DNA of 35,566 nucleotides, taken from assembly GCF_000422805.1 (NCBI RefSeq), contig NZ_KE383923.1:637929-673494 (forward strand), in the 5' to 3' direction. The notes under the pieces were generated by a model. The model ran no database searches. It had not been told where the DNA came from and worked only from the letters and a program-made list of their open reading frames with translations. Below are positions 6,834 to 14,871 of this stretch, piece by piece (the first letter of the stretch is position 1; each line of letters begins with the position of its first letter). This DNA is from Nocardioides halotolerans DSM 19273 (GTDB lineage Bacteria; Actinomycetota; Actinomycetes; Propionibacteriales; Nocardioidaceae). Made by a program: the position numbers and the translations under genes.

Positions 6834-7576
6834 TCGGGCCGGTCCCCGGGTCGGCGTCGAGTGACGCAGTAGGTCGTGCCGGCCGGGTCGCGCAGCACCG
6901 TCCAGCCCTCGAAGCGGCCCTGCACCTCGGCTCCGGCGGCGACGTGCGCGGCCAGCTCGGCCTCGTGGTCGGAGGCCGCCCAGTCGAGGTGCGCGGTGAC
7001 GACCTCCTGCTCGTCGTCGAGCCGCTGGACCAGCAGCTGGAGGGGCTGGTCGGCGCCGGGCGTGACCCGGCCGAACTCCGAGCCCGGCCTCGGGTCGCGA
7101 CGCTGCCACCCCGTCAGGGCCGCCCAGAAGTCCAGCTCGGCGTCGTAGCGGCTCGGCGGGACGTCGAGGCACACCTGGTCGACGTACGACGTGTGGCCGT
7201 CGGGCCAGGTCCGCGGCGCCGGGCGCACGTCACCGCCCTCCGGGACCAGGCAGAACACGAACCCGCCGGGCGACCGCATGGTCCGCAGGTCGGGGTACGG
7301 CGAGTCGAGCCGCTCGGCGCCGAGCGCCGCGGTCTCCTCGCCGGCGGCCGCGGGGTCGGCGACGTGGAGGTCGAGGTGCACCCGCGGGGTGTCCTCCTCG
7401 AGCCGCTGGACGCGCAGGTAGTCGGTGCCGGCCGGCGGGACCAGCGTCGCGAACTGCCCGTCCTCGCCGCGCTGCGGCCCGCGCTCGAAGCCGGTCACCC
7501 CGGCCCAGAAGTCGGCGCCCGCGTCGTGCACCTCGCCGGGCAGGTCGAGGAAGGCGACCATCCAGAGCGGGGTCAC
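6830..7576 (-). CDS. Tandem-domain VOC (glyoxalase-like) protein
   Basis: 248 residues with two vicinal-oxygen-chelate halves of about 120 residues each. Each contains DFWAG(V/L)TG(F/W) and a PxG-type domain end (MRSPGGFVFCLVPE; LRDPAGTTYCVTRR). Such proteins bind metal or small ligands; roles range from resistance to unknown. The start is GTG 7576 (VTPLWMVAFLD), overlapping the PPOX stop by four bases; the inner ATG six codons later is an alternative. It is part of the GTGA/ATGA-coupled run, so it is probably co-translated with its neighbours. Confidence 0.8.
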   Translation of the reverse strand: MTPLWMVAFLDLPGEVHDAGADFWAGVTGFERGPQRGEDGQFATLVPPAGTDYLRVQRLEEDTPRVHLDLHVADPAAAGEETAALGAERLDSPYPDLRTMRSPGGFVFCLVPEGGDVRPAPRTWPDGHTSYVDQVCLDVPPSRYDAELDFWAALTGWQRRDPRPGSEFGRVTPGADQPLQLLVQRLDDEQEVVTAHLDWAASDHEAELAAHVAAGAEVQGRFEGWTVLRDPAGTTYCVTRRRPGDRPE

Positions 7577-7965
7577 GTGACCGGCGCGCAGTCGTTGCCG
7601 CAGCTGTCGGTCTGGTCGCCCGCGAACGCCGGCGGCGGCGGTCCGTCGGCGTGCCGGCGCGGGCGGTGCAGCATCGCGCCGGTCGGCGTGACGCGCACGT
7701 CCTCGCCGGCGACCTCGCCGGTGCCGTCGACCAGGAGCGTGAACCCCCGCGGCTCCCGCGGCGGGAACACCAGCGTGACGGCCGCGTTGTCGGCGAGGTT
7801 CGCGACCGTGCCCTTGCCGGGCCGCTCGACGACGAGGACGCCGTCGGTGACCTCGGGGTCGACGGTGACAACCTTGACCGCGCCGTCGGTCGTGGTCATC
7901 AGGTAACCGGACCCGAAGTCCTCCAGGGCCGCGGCCAGGCCGGCCAGCTCGACGGGGATGCTCAT
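7573..7965 (-). CDS. PPOX/FMN-binding split-barrel-like protein
   Basis: 130 residues. The sequence fits a small flavin-nucleotide-binding split barrel: N-terminal helix, GYLMTTTDGAVKVVTV strand pair, KGTVANLADNAAVTLVFP and GFTLLVDGTGEV, as in pyridoxamine-5'-phosphate-oxidase-like proteins. Unusually, the end is Cys-containing and hydrophilic (DSCGNDCAPVT), with two cysteines four apart. ATG 7965 overlaps the YigZ stop as ATGA. Specific substrate unknown. Confidence 0.7.
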   Translation of the reverse strand: MSIPVELAGLAAALEDFGSGYLMTTTDGAVKVVTVDPEVTDGVLVVERPGKGTVANLADNAAVTLVFPPREPRGFTLLVDGTGEVAGEDVRVTPTGAMLHRPRRHADGPPPPAFAGDQTDSCGNDCAPVT

Positions 7966-8597
7966 GACTGCAGGCTATCGACCCACCGCTGCCCCACGAC
8001 GGCCGTGGTGGCGGCCCCTCCGGTGAGCTCGGAGACCGTGGCCACGAGCTCGGGCCCGCCACCGGAGGCGACGCCGAGGCGCAGCTCGACGCGGGCGGCG
8101 TGGTCCGCCCCCAGCACGACCACACCCCTGGCCCGGAGCTCGCTCTCGACCCGGCCGGCGTCGGTGTGGTCGAGCGTCAGCAGGTGCTCCTCGACGAGCC
8201 TCCGGCGCAGGGTGCCCGCCTCGGCGAGGCCGGCGCGGACGGCGTCGGCGTACGCGCGGGCCAGGCCACCGGTGCCGAGCAGGGTGCCGCCGAACCACCG
8301 CGTCACCACGGCCGCCACGTCGCTCACCCCGTGGCCGCGCAGCACCTCCAGCATCGGAGCACCCGCGGTGCCTGCGGGCTCGCCGTCGTCGGAGGAGCGC
8401 TCGACCTGCGTCGGCGGCGGCCCGAGCACGAACGCCGAGCAGTGGTGCCGGGCGTCCCAGTGCGCGCGGCGCAGCCGGTCGACGAGCGCACGCGCGCCCG
8501 CCTCGTCGTCGACCCGCCGGACCGTGCAGAGGAACCGCGACCGCTTCACCTCGACGCTGGCCTCCGCGTCGCGGGCGACCGTGAGGTAGGACGTCAC
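7962..8597 (-). CDS. YigZ/IMPACT-family protein
   Basis: 211 residues, the normal length. Family signatures are KRSRFLC near residue 20, ARHHCSAFVLG around 50, SSDDGEPAGTAGAPML around 67-82 and RWFGGTLLGTGGLARAYADAVR around 97-118, with the C-terminal DUF1949-like ferredoxin fold. In eukaryotes IMPACT binds GCN1; the bacterial role is unclear, perhaps ribosome- or RNA-linked. The start is GTG 8597, overlapping the stop of the upstream TSUP gene (GTGA); an in-frame GTG three bases earlier is an alternative. Confidence 0.88.
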   Translation of the reverse strand: MTSYLTVARDAEASVEVKRSRFLCTVRRVDDEAGARALVDRLRRAHWDARHHCSAFVLGPPPTQVERSSDDGEPAGTAGAPMLEVLRGHGVSDVAAVVTRWFGGTLLGTGGLARAYADAVRAGLAEAGTLRRRLVEEHLLTLDHTDAGRVESELRARGVVVLGADHAARVELRLGVASGGGPELVATVSELTGGAATTAVVGQRWVDSLQS

Positions 8598-9373
8598 CAC
8601 AGCCCGGCGACGTCGCCGCCGATCCGCACGACGAACGCGCCCACGACGACGATGAAGAACCCGCGCACGAACCGCGCGCCACGCGAGACCGCGACCCGCG
8701 CGCCGACGTACCCGCCGACGAGGTTGCACCCGCCCATCACGAGGCCGACCTTCCAGAGGACGCCGCCCTGCGGCACGAACAGCGCCAGCGCCCCGAGGTT
8801 GGTGGCCCAGTTCGCGAGCCGGGCCTTGGCGGAGGCCTCGAGGAAGGAGTAGCCGAGCAGCCCGACCAGCGCGAAGACGAGGAAGCTGCCGGTCCCGGGG
8901 CCGAGCGCGCCGTCGTAGAAGCCGATCACGAACCCCACTCCCAGGGCAGCAGCGAGGTGCTGGTGACCGGCGTACCGCAGCGCCGTCGCCTCACCCATCG
9001 TGGGCTTGAGCAGCACGTAGGCGCCCACGACCACCAGCGCCACGAGCACGATCGGCTCGAACGCCGACCGCGGGATCTGGCTCGCCACCGCGGCGCCGGT
9101 GAACGACCCCGCGAAGGCCACGACCATCATCGGCAGGAAGGTGCGCGGGTCGGGCCGGATGCGGCGGTAGTAGGTCGCCGAGCTCACCGTCGTGCCGCAG
9201 ATCGACGCCAGCTTGTTGGTCGCCAGGATCTCGATCGGCGCCGCGTGCGGCAGCCCCACCAGCAGCGCCGGCAGCTGGATCAACCCGCCACCACCGACCA
9301 CCGCGTCGACGAACCCGGCCGTCACGGCCGCCAGCCCGAGCAGGACCAGGACGGTCAGCGTCGGGTCGTCCAT
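8594..9373 (-). CDS. TSUP (TauE/SafE) family membrane transporter
   Basis: 259 residues with seven to eight hydrophobic segments. TauE/SafE (DUF81) signatures occur in both halves: GFVDAVVGGGGLIQLP near residue 20-35 with NKLAS, and GFYDGALGPGTGSFLVF near 150-167. Members export or import sulfite, sulfonates or other anions; the substrate here is not known. ATG 9373 is preferred because a TAGGCT -10 hexamer stands seven bases before it, suggesting a leaderless mRNA; an adjacent GTG 9376 is the alternative. It heads the run of overlapping genes ending with the GNAT protein. Confidence 0.88.
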   Translation of the reverse strand: MDDPTLTVLVLLGLAAVTAGFVDAVVGGGGLIQLPALLVGLPHAAPIEILATNKLASICGTTVSSATYYRRIRPDPRTFLPMMVVAFAGSFTGAAVASQIPRSAFEPIVLVALVVVGAYVLLKPTMGEATALRYAGHQHLAAALGVGFVIGFYDGALGPGTGSFLVFALVGLLGYSFLEASAKARLANWATNLGALALFVPQGGVLWKVGLVMGGCNLVGGYVGARVAVSRGARFVRGFFIVVVGAFVVRIGGDVAGLW

Positions 9374-9380
9374 CACCGCC

Positions 9381-9386
9381 AGCCTA
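9381..9386 (-). promoter_or_regulatory. Leaderless -10 element of the TSUP gene
   Basis: TAGGCT on the minus strand, seven bases before ATG 9373. Its TAG is also the stop codon of the upstream membrane-protein gene. Confidence 0.5.
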
Positions 9387-9659
9387 GTGTCGCGCCACCG
9401 CGCGCCACCGCGCCCGGGCCAGCCCCACCCCGCCGATCACCACCCACACGAGGTTGAGCGCCGCCGACGGCCACGCCCCGTAGTACGCGGAGTTGACCAT
9501 CAGCGCGCCGCCCCCGATGAGGTTCATGACCTGGAACGGCAGCCCCGGCCCCTGCAACCGCCCCGCCGTGACGAGTGCGTACGCGCTGATCAACAGCGCC
9601 ATCCCGATCCAGCCGGCGACGTTGACGACGATCACGGTCAGGTCCACGGAGGAGATCAT
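9384..9659 (-). CDS. Small CBU_0592-like membrane protein
   Basis: 91 residues with three hydrophobic segments: VIVVNVAGWIGMALLISAYAL, then FQVMNLIGGGALMVNSAYYGAW, then ALNLVWVVIGGVGLARA. The pattern of a Gly-rich first helix, QxxNLxG and NxxW matches the CBU_0592-type transporter-like domain. Role unknown. ATG 9659 is the chosen start; the ribosome site (AGGCGGC) is weak. The gene ends 11 bases before the TSUP start, so they may be partly co-transcribed, although TSUP has its own -10. Confidence 0.7.
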   Translation of the reverse strand: MISSVDLTVIVVNVAGWIGMALLISAYALVTAGRLQGPGLPFQVMNLIGGGALMVNSAYYGAWPSAALNLVWVVIGGVGLARARWRAVARH

Positions 9660-9748
9660 GGCCTGCCGCCTCGCGTCACGGTGGCTGAGGTGCGAGGAAC
9701 CCCGGCGACGAGCCTCGAAGCCACCACAAGGAAGGCACCCGCCGGACA

Positions 9749-9790
9749 CCGCTGGTTGAGGAGGTCGCGCAGCGACCGTCTCGAAATCTC
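9749..9790 (+). repeat. REP-like repeat A, copy 1
   Basis: Begins CCGCTGGTTGAGGAGG and ends GTCTCGAAATCTC. An inner perfect hairpin GGTCGC/GCGACC with a GCA loop is visible. Inverted partner at 9846-9888. Confidence 0.75.
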
Positions 9791-9845
9791 GCACGCCGGG
9801 GGCTGGGAGGCATCCGAGCTCGATCCAACAGGCGCCAACGCTGCG

Positions 9846-9888
9846 GAGGTTTCGAGACAGGCGCTAGCGCGCCTTCCTCAACCAGCGG
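9846..9888 (-). repeat. REP-like repeat A, copy 2 (inverted)
   Basis: On the minus strand it begins CCGCTGGTTGAGGAAGG and ends TCTCGAAACCTC. The variable centre (GCGCTAGCGC) is itself palindromic but differs in sequence from copy 1, while the flanks are conserved. Confidence 0.75.
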
Positions 9889-9948
9889 CGCGTGCCGTCG
9901 TGGTCGGCCCCCGCTCCCAGGTCACCTGGCAGCGAGGCACCTGCTCGC

Positions 9949-10050
9949 CCACCGCTGATCGAGCCTGTCGAGATCACCGCAGCGAAGGCACCCGCCGGAC
10001 CACCGCTGATCGAGCCTGTCGAGATCACCGCAAGGAAGGCACCGGCGCCG
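9949..10050 (+). repeat. REP-like repeat B, two 51-bp tandem copies
   Basis: 9949-9999 and 10000-10050 are near-identical units starting CCACCGCTGATCGAGCCTG and containing TCGAGATCACCGC and GAAGGCACC. A degenerate further copy is visible at about 9703-9752. Confidence 0.75.
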
Positions 10051-10073
10051 AGCAGCTCCCAGCGCGGGCTGCG

Positions 10074-10103
10074 GCCGTCTCGACAAGCTCGACGAGCGGT
10101 GGG
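10074..10103 (-). repeat. REP-like repeat B, inverted end copy
   Basis: On the minus strand it reads CCACCGCTCGTCGAGCTTG followed by TCGAGAC, the inverted counterpart of the 51-bp units, closing the cluster on the right. Confidence 0.65.
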
Positions 10104-10117
10104 CCAGTCCCAGCGCA

Positions 10118-10930
10118 TCATCGAGGAAGCCAAGGCACTCGTCGGCCCGATTGGGCGGGCGGTGACGGCTCCGTGTCGGCGTCGACGAACGGCGCACCGC
10201 CGCCGACGGTGTCGCTGACCTGCGTGCCGTCGAGGACGCGGTACGGCGAGGGGCTGCTGGCCGCACGCGCGCGGAGCGCCAGGACGGGGACGACCGATCG
10301 CCCCGCGACGAGCAGCAGGTTGCCCGGGCGTCGCGCACGCAAGGTGGCCGGCTCCGCGCTCAGCATCAGCGCCGACAGGGCGGTGCGGACCGCGGCGACC
10401 ACCCGCCGCGTCCAGGCGAACGGCGCGCCGTCGACGAGGTTGAGCACGAGCAGGCCGTCGTCGGCCAGCACCCGCGCGTACTCCGCGGCGCAGTCGGTGG
10501 TCACCAGGTCAGCCGGGACCCGCCCGTCGGCGAAGGCGTCCACGACGACCACGTCGAAGGAGCCGGGCCGGCACCCGGCCAGCCCGGAGCGGCCGTCGAC
10601 GGGGCGCACCTTGATGCCGCTGCGCTTCGGGAGCGGCAGCTCGCGGCGGACGAGCTCGGTGACCTCGGCGTCGGGTTCGAGCACGACCTGTGCTGAGCGC
10701 GGGCGTGTGTGCGCGACGTACCGCGGCAGCGTGAGCGCAGCGCCGCCGAGGTGGAGCACGCGCACCGGCGCGGCGGGAGCGCCCCAGGAGTCGAGCACGT
10801 CGCCGATGCGGCGCACGTAGTCGAACTCGAGTCGGCCCGGGTCGGCGAGGTCGACGTGTGACTGGTCGTGGCCGTCCATGCTGAGGACGTAGGCCGAGGC
10901 CCGCTCGGTCGGCCGGATCTGGGCGGACAC
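10118..10930 (-). CDS. Spermidine-synthase-like SAM-binding protein
   Basis: 270 residues. A Rossmann methyltransferase-like core resembles spermidine synthase: the glycine motif VRVLHLGGAALTLPRYV, an acidic residue at the next strand (VVLEPDAEV), then FDVVVVDAFADGRVPADLVT and LADDGLLVLNLVDG. No membrane part is present, unlike fused MFS/spermidine synthases. Actinobacterial members rarely have proven polyamine activity, so the reaction is unknown. GTG 10930 is chosen; it lies one base after the stop of the VWA gene, so the two are co-transcribed and probably coupled. The Pro/Ser-rich C-terminus after about residue 245 looks disordered. Confidence 0.75.
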   Translation of the reverse strand: MSAQIRPTERASAYVLSMDGHDQSHVDLADPGRLEFDYVRRIGDVLDSWGAPAAPVRVLHLGGAALTLPRYVAHTRPRSAQVVLEPDAEVTELVRRELPLPKRSGIKVRPVDGRSGLAGCRPGSFDVVVVDAFADGRVPADLVTTDCAAEYARVLADDGLLVLNLVDGAPFAWTRRVVAAVRTALSALMLSAEPATLRARRPGNLLLVAGRSVVPVLALRARAASSPSPYRVLDGTQVSDTVGGGAPFVDADTEPSPPAQSGRRVPWLPR

Positions 10931-10931
10931 G

Positions 10932-13001
10932 TCAGTCGCCGACCCAGAACCCCCGGCCGCCGAACCAGTCGCCGTAGCCACCTCGATAGGGCATCGACGT
11001 GCCCGGGGCGCCGCGCGACCCGAGGTAGGAGCCGACGACCGCGGCGCCGAGGTCGTCCAGCTCCGGCGCCACCACGCGACCCTCGACGCGCTGGGCCATC
11101 GAGTCGATGAAGCGCGCCAGGCCCGGGTCGTCACCGAGGCGGAAGAACGTCGTCTGCGCGCCGAGCCGCCGCGAGTTGTCGAGCTCGCGGACGGCGTAGG
11201 CGACGGTGAGCGGGTGGGGCGGGTAGCTGAAGTAGACCTCTCCGTCGGCCTCAAGGTGCGAGGTCGGCTCGCCGTCGGTGACGATCAGCAGGACCGGCTG
11301 GGCGTTGGGGTGCTTGCGGAAGTGCCGGTTGGCGAGCAGCAGCGCGTGGTGCAGGTTCGTGCCCTTGTCCCACATCGCGTCGAGCGCCGTGAGCTCCTCG
11401 ATGTCCATCACCTCGGCGTGCCGCCCGAAGCCGATCAGCTGCAGGGCGTCGCCGCGGAAGCGTGAGCGGATCAGCGTGTGCAGCGCCAGCGCGGTGCGCT
11501 TCATCGGCACCCAGCGCCCGTCCATGGCCATCGAGAACGACGTGTCCACCAGCAGCGCCACGCACGCCTGGGTGCGGGCCTCGGTCTCCTGGACCTCGAT
11601 GTCGTCGACGGTGAGGCGTACGCCGGCGCCGAGGCCTCGGCCCTCGCCGGCGGTGCGCACCACCGCGTTGGTGATCGTGCGGGGCACGTGCCACGGCTCG
11701 GTGTCGCCGAACTCCCACGGCCGAGTCGCCCCGGAGAGGTCGCCGGCGGCGCCCGCCCGGCGCAGCTCGCGCTGCCCCTGCCGGCCCGACATCTTGTCGG
11801 CCACGTCGCGCAGCAGCGCCTTGCCGAGCTGGCGCATCGCCTTGGGGGTGAGCTGGAGGTTGCCGTCGGAGCCGCGGCGCAGGGTGCCGCCGTCGCGCAG
11901 CGCCCGCTCGAGCTCCTGCAGGGTCCGCGCGTCCACCCGGGCGTCCTCGCCGAGCTGGCGCGCCAGCTTGTCGAGGTCGAGGTCGTCCATCCGCGCGCCG
12001 CCGTAGGACTGGGAGAGCTGCTCGGAGAGCTGGTCGAGGTCGGCGAGGTCTTGGAACACGCCCGTGCCGTCGCCGAGCCCGATGCCCTCGTCGCCGTCCA
12101 TCCGCTCGGAGCCCGACCAGTCCTCGCCGGGCCGCAGCGACTGGAGGTTGCTGTCGAGCCGGGCGAGCGACTCCATCAGCGCCGGAGAGCCGAACGCCTG
12201 CTGCGAGAGCTCCATCAGCTCGGCGCGCTGCTCGGCGGACATCGAGTTGAGCATCCGCTGCGCGGCCGCCGCGCGCGCGGCCATCGCGTCGAGGAGCTCG
12301 TCGAGGTCCTGCGGGTCCTCGGGGAAGTAGTCGCCGTGCTTGGCCATGAACTCGTCGAAGTCGGCCTGCGTGTCCTCACCCCGGTTGCGCTTCTCGAGCA
12401 GGTCGTTGAGGTCGCCGAGCATCTCGTTGATCGCGGCGCGGTCCTCGTCGGTGGCGTTCTCCAGCGCCTGCTTCATGCCGGCGAACCGCTGGTCGAGCAG
12501 CTCGCGCCCGAGGAGGTCCTTGATCTTCTCGTAGTCCTCGCGGGCCTGCCGGCTCTGCCAGTCGTACGACGACAGCTCGCTCACGGCCGCCGCGACGTTC
12601 GGCGACCCCCCCTGTGGATGAGCAGCGTCGAGCTGCATCTCGCGCAGGGTGCGGTCAAAGTCGTCGAGGTCGACGTCGCGGGCGAGCTGCTTGCGCTCCT
12701 CGAGCACCGCCTGGTCGAGCAGCTGCCGGATCTCCTCGAGGGTCCCGTCGAGGTTGTGCCGCTGCAGCAGTTCGCGGCGGCGCTCGGCCACCCGGCGGGC
12801 CAGGTCGTCGAGGCCGCGCTGGTCGCGGCCACCGCGCCGCAGGAACTCACGCATCGCGCGCTCCGGCGAGTAGCCCGCCATCACGTCCTGGCCGATCGCG
12901 TCGAGCGCCTCGGCGATGTCGACCGGCGGGGCGAGGGGGTCGCCGCCCCCGTAGCGGCCGTACCGCGAGCGGGCCTGCTTGGAGGTGTGCCGGTTGCTCA
13001 T
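10932..13001 (-). CDS. Large VWA-domain protein, partner of the MoxR-type ATPase
   Basis: 689 residues. The N-terminal 440 residues are highly charged and helical, rich in Asp/Glu/Leu/Arg, with an acidic stretch around 299-350. A von Willebrand factor A domain follows: MIDAS DTSFS at 486-490, a DKGTN threonine motif about 545-549 and TDGEP 575-579, all intact. The end is Gly/Tyr/Trp-rich. ATG 13001 has a GGGGA site. Pairs of MoxR/ChlI-like AAA+ ATPase and VWA protein act like magnesium-chelatase I/D subunits or as metal-insertion chaperones; the client is unknown here. The gene lies between OsmC-like and spermidine-synthase-like genes in one minus-strand operon. Confidence 0.88.
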   Translation of the reverse strand: MSNRHTSKQARSRYGRYGGGDPLAPPVDIAEALDAIGQDVMAGYSPERAMREFLRRGGRDQRGLDDLARRVAERRRELLQRHNLDGTLEEIRQLLDQAVLEERKQLARDVDLDDFDRTLREMQLDAAHPQGGSPNVAAAVSELSSYDWQSRQAREDYEKIKDLLGRELLDQRFAGMKQALENATDEDRAAINEMLGDLNDLLEKRNRGEDTQADFDEFMAKHGDYFPEDPQDLDELLDAMAARAAAAQRMLNSMSAEQRAELMELSQQAFGSPALMESLARLDSNLQSLRPGEDWSGSERMDGDEGIGLGDGTGVFQDLADLDQLSEQLSQSYGGARMDDLDLDKLARQLGEDARVDARTLQELERALRDGGTLRRGSDGNLQLTPKAMRQLGKALLRDVADKMSGRQGQRELRRAGAAGDLSGATRPWEFGDTEPWHVPRTITNAVVRTAGEGRGLGAGVRLTVDDIEVQETEARTQACVALLVDTSFSMAMDGRWVPMKRTALALHTLIRSRFRGDALQLIGFGRHAEVMDIEELTALDAMWDKGTNLHHALLLANRHFRKHPNAQPVLLIVTDGEPTSHLEADGEVYFSYPPHPLTVAYAVRELDNSRRLGAQTTFFRLGDDPGLARFIDSMAQRVEGRVVAPELDDLGAAVVGSYLGSRGAPGTSMPYRGGYGDWFGGRGFWVGD

Positions 13002-13070
13002 GTCGGGGTCCCCGCGAGAGCGCGCGCTCGCGGCGCGAAGCGCCCCCGCCGAGCGGATTTGTGGGGTGGC

Positions 13071-13478
13071 TTAGCCATCGGTCCGCTCCACCGGCGCACC
13101 GCGCCGGACCGCGCGCGGGATCTCGGCCAAGTCGTCGACGCGCGCCAGCACCCGCGCTACCAGTGCCTCGTCCTCGGCGCTGTCGACCCGCACGGCGTAC
13201 GACACCCCGGTCGAGGACCAGTCGACGTCGAACCCGCCGCGCGCCTCCACGGCCACGCCGTCCACGACCAGCCCGTCGGCGCGCGCCTCGCGGAACACGT
13301 CGTTGAGCACGCACAGGGCGACCGCCGCGTGGAACACGTGGGCACCGGTGCCGCCGCCCTCCACGGACACGCCCGCGTCGGTCCAGGCGTGCGGCAGCAC
13401 GAACGCCGGCTCGTCGTGGCGCAGCGAGCCTGCGGTCAGCCGGACGGCGAAGTCCGCACCTGTCTCGGGACTAGCCAT
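13071..13478 (-). CDS. OsmC-like protein
   Basis: 135 residues with an OsmC fold pattern: a strand-rich start, then GAHVFHAAVALCVLNDVF (central helix with one cysteine, Cys56), GVAVEARGGFDV, and a last helix DEALVARVLARVDDLAEIP before RRGAPVE. OsmC/Ohr peroxidases use two cysteines; only one is present, so peroxidase activity is doubtful. ATG 13478 overlaps the TAG of the MoxR-type gene by eight bases, and the VWA gene follows after 69 bases. Placement inside a MoxR-VWA unit is unusual. Confidence 0.7.
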   Translation of the reverse strand: MASPETGADFAVRLTAGSLRHDEPAFVLPHAWTDAGVSVEGGGTGAHVFHAAVALCVLNDVFREARADGLVVDGVAVEARGGFDVDWSSTGVSYAVRVDSAEDEALVARVLARVDDLAEIPRAVRRGAPVERTDG

Positions 13479-14865
13479 AGACGGTCTCCCCGCCGCCGCT
13501 CTCCTTGCTGATCTTGCGTGCGAGGTAGAGGCCCTCGAGAGCCAGCTCGATGGCACCGGCGCGCTGGCCGTCGTTGGTCGCGCCGACCCGGTCGCAGATC
13601 TCGTCGTAGAGCTCGGACTCGCCCAGCACGGGCAGCCCGGTGAGGAAGTCGCGCGCGGTGACCTGCTCGCCCGTCGTCACCATCATGCCGTTCTCCAGCG
13701 CCTCCACCAGGAGCGCGAAGTCGAGCCCGCGGAAGGTGTGCCGGACCGTCTCGGCGGTCGCGGTGCGCAGCAGGTGGGTGAGGATCTCGGTCTCCCGACC
13801 CTCCTCGCCGGTCTCGAACTCGATCTTGCCGCCGAGCACGTCGATCGCGGTCTCGAGGTCGACGACCCGGGCCACCGCGTCCTCCTCGCCCTGCGAGGTG
13901 GCGCGGTGCAGCGCGGCGGCCGCGATCGTCTCGGCACCGGCGATCGCGAACCGGGCGGACACCCCCGAGCGCTGGTCGACCGACGACGACTCGCGCAAGT
14001 TGCCGGTGAAGCGGGCGAGCACCTCGACCAGGTGGTCGGGCACCTCCGCGACGAGGTGCGCCTCCTGCCGGATGACCGCGATCTCGTCCTCGAGCTCGGT
14101 CGGGTAGTGGGTGCGGATCTCGGCGCCGAAGCGGTCCTTGAGCGGGGTGATGATGCGGCCGCGGTTGGTGTAGTCCTCCGGGTTGGCGCTCGCGACGACG
14201 AGCACGTCGAGGGGCAGGCGCAGCACGTAGCCGCGGATCTGGATGTCGCGCTCCTCCATCACGTTGAGCATCGCGACCTGGATGCGCTCGGCCAGGTCGG
14301 GCAGCTCGTTGATCGCGACGATGCCGCGGTGCGAGCGCGGGATCAGCCCGAAGTGGATGGTCTCGGGGTCGCCGAGCGACCTGCCCTCGGCGACCTTCAT
14401 CGGGTCGACGTCGCCGATCAGGTCGGCGACGCTCGTGTCGGGAGTGGCGAGCTTCTCGGCGTACCGCTCGTCGCGGTGCCGCCACTCGACCGGCAGGTCG
14501 TCCCCCAGCTCGGCCGCGCGCCGGCGCGACTCGTGGGTGATGGGCTCGTAGGGGTGCTCGCCGAGCTCGGACCCGCCGATCACCGGGGTCCACTCGTCGA
14601 GCAGGCCGACGAGGGTGCGCAGCAGGCGGGTCTTGCCCTGCCCGCGCTCGCCGAGCAGCACCACGTCGTGGCCCGCGATGAGGGCCCGCTCCAGCTGCGG
14701 GATGACGGTGTCGTCGAACCCGTGCAGGCCCGGCCACGGGTCGCGGCCCTCGCGCAGGGCATCGAGGAGGTTGTCGCGCAGCTCGGTGCGCAGGGCCTTC
14801 TGGACGTGGCCGGAGGCGCGGAGCGCGCCCAGCGTCGTGGGCCGAGACGTGGAGGAAGCAGTCAC
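13471..14865 (-). CDS. MoxR/ChlI-type AAA+ ATPase
   Basis: 464 residues. Walker A GERGQGKT at 72-79, Walker B GIVAINE at 181-187 (Asn-Glu form), and a sensor-1 region SANPEDYTNRGRIITPLKDRF starting near 226, as in magnesium-chelatase ChlI-like helix-2-insert AAA+ proteins. A sizeable insertion (about 95-175) and a long C-terminal helical region follow. It should work with the VWA protein encoded two genes later in the same operon. GTG 14865 is supported by TAGCGT six bases upstream (leaderless pattern); the GGAGG between them is too near the start for an ordinary ribosome site. Confidence 0.88.
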   Translation of the reverse strand: MTASSTSRPTTLGALRASGHVQKALRTELRDNLLDALREGRDPWPGLHGFDDTVIPQLERALIAGHDVVLLGERGQGKTRLLRTLVGLLDEWTPVIGGSELGEHPYEPITHESRRRAAELGDDLPVEWRHRDERYAEKLATPDTSVADLIGDVDPMKVAEGRSLGDPETIHFGLIPRSHRGIVAINELPDLAERIQVAMLNVMEERDIQIRGYVLRLPLDVLVVASANPEDYTNRGRIITPLKDRFGAEIRTHYPTELEDEIAVIRQEAHLVAEVPDHLVEVLARFTGNLRESSSVDQRSGVSARFAIAGAETIAAAALHRATSQGEEDAVARVVDLETAIDVLGGKIEFETGEEGRETEILTHLLRTATAETVRHTFRGLDFALLVEALENGMMVTTGEQVTARDFLTGLPVLGESELYDEICDRVGATNDGQRAGAIELALEGLYLARKISKESGGGETVYG

Positions 14866-14871
14866 CCCTCC

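Larger units (their letters stand above)
9660..10117. other. Gene-free region made of REP-like repeats
   Basis: No coding sequence is supported on either strand. The stretch is filled with two families of short repeats, both present as direct and inverted copies and listed separately. It lies upstream of the CBU_0592-like gene and downstream of the spermidine-synthase-like gene. Confidence 0.7.

Noticed and set aside
9749..10103. CRISPR array
   Set aside because: Repeats differ in type, include inverted copies and have no regular unique spacers; they fit REP-like elements.
9892..10218. Possible small gene within the repeat cluster
   Set aside because: Its peptide is made only of translated repeat units (PLIEPVEITA repeated) and has no credible start.
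11478..13511. Large plus-strand frame opposite the VWA gene
   Set aside because: Composed of Val/Leu/Gly/Arg runs with no domain; the minus-strand VWA gene has intact MIDAS residues.
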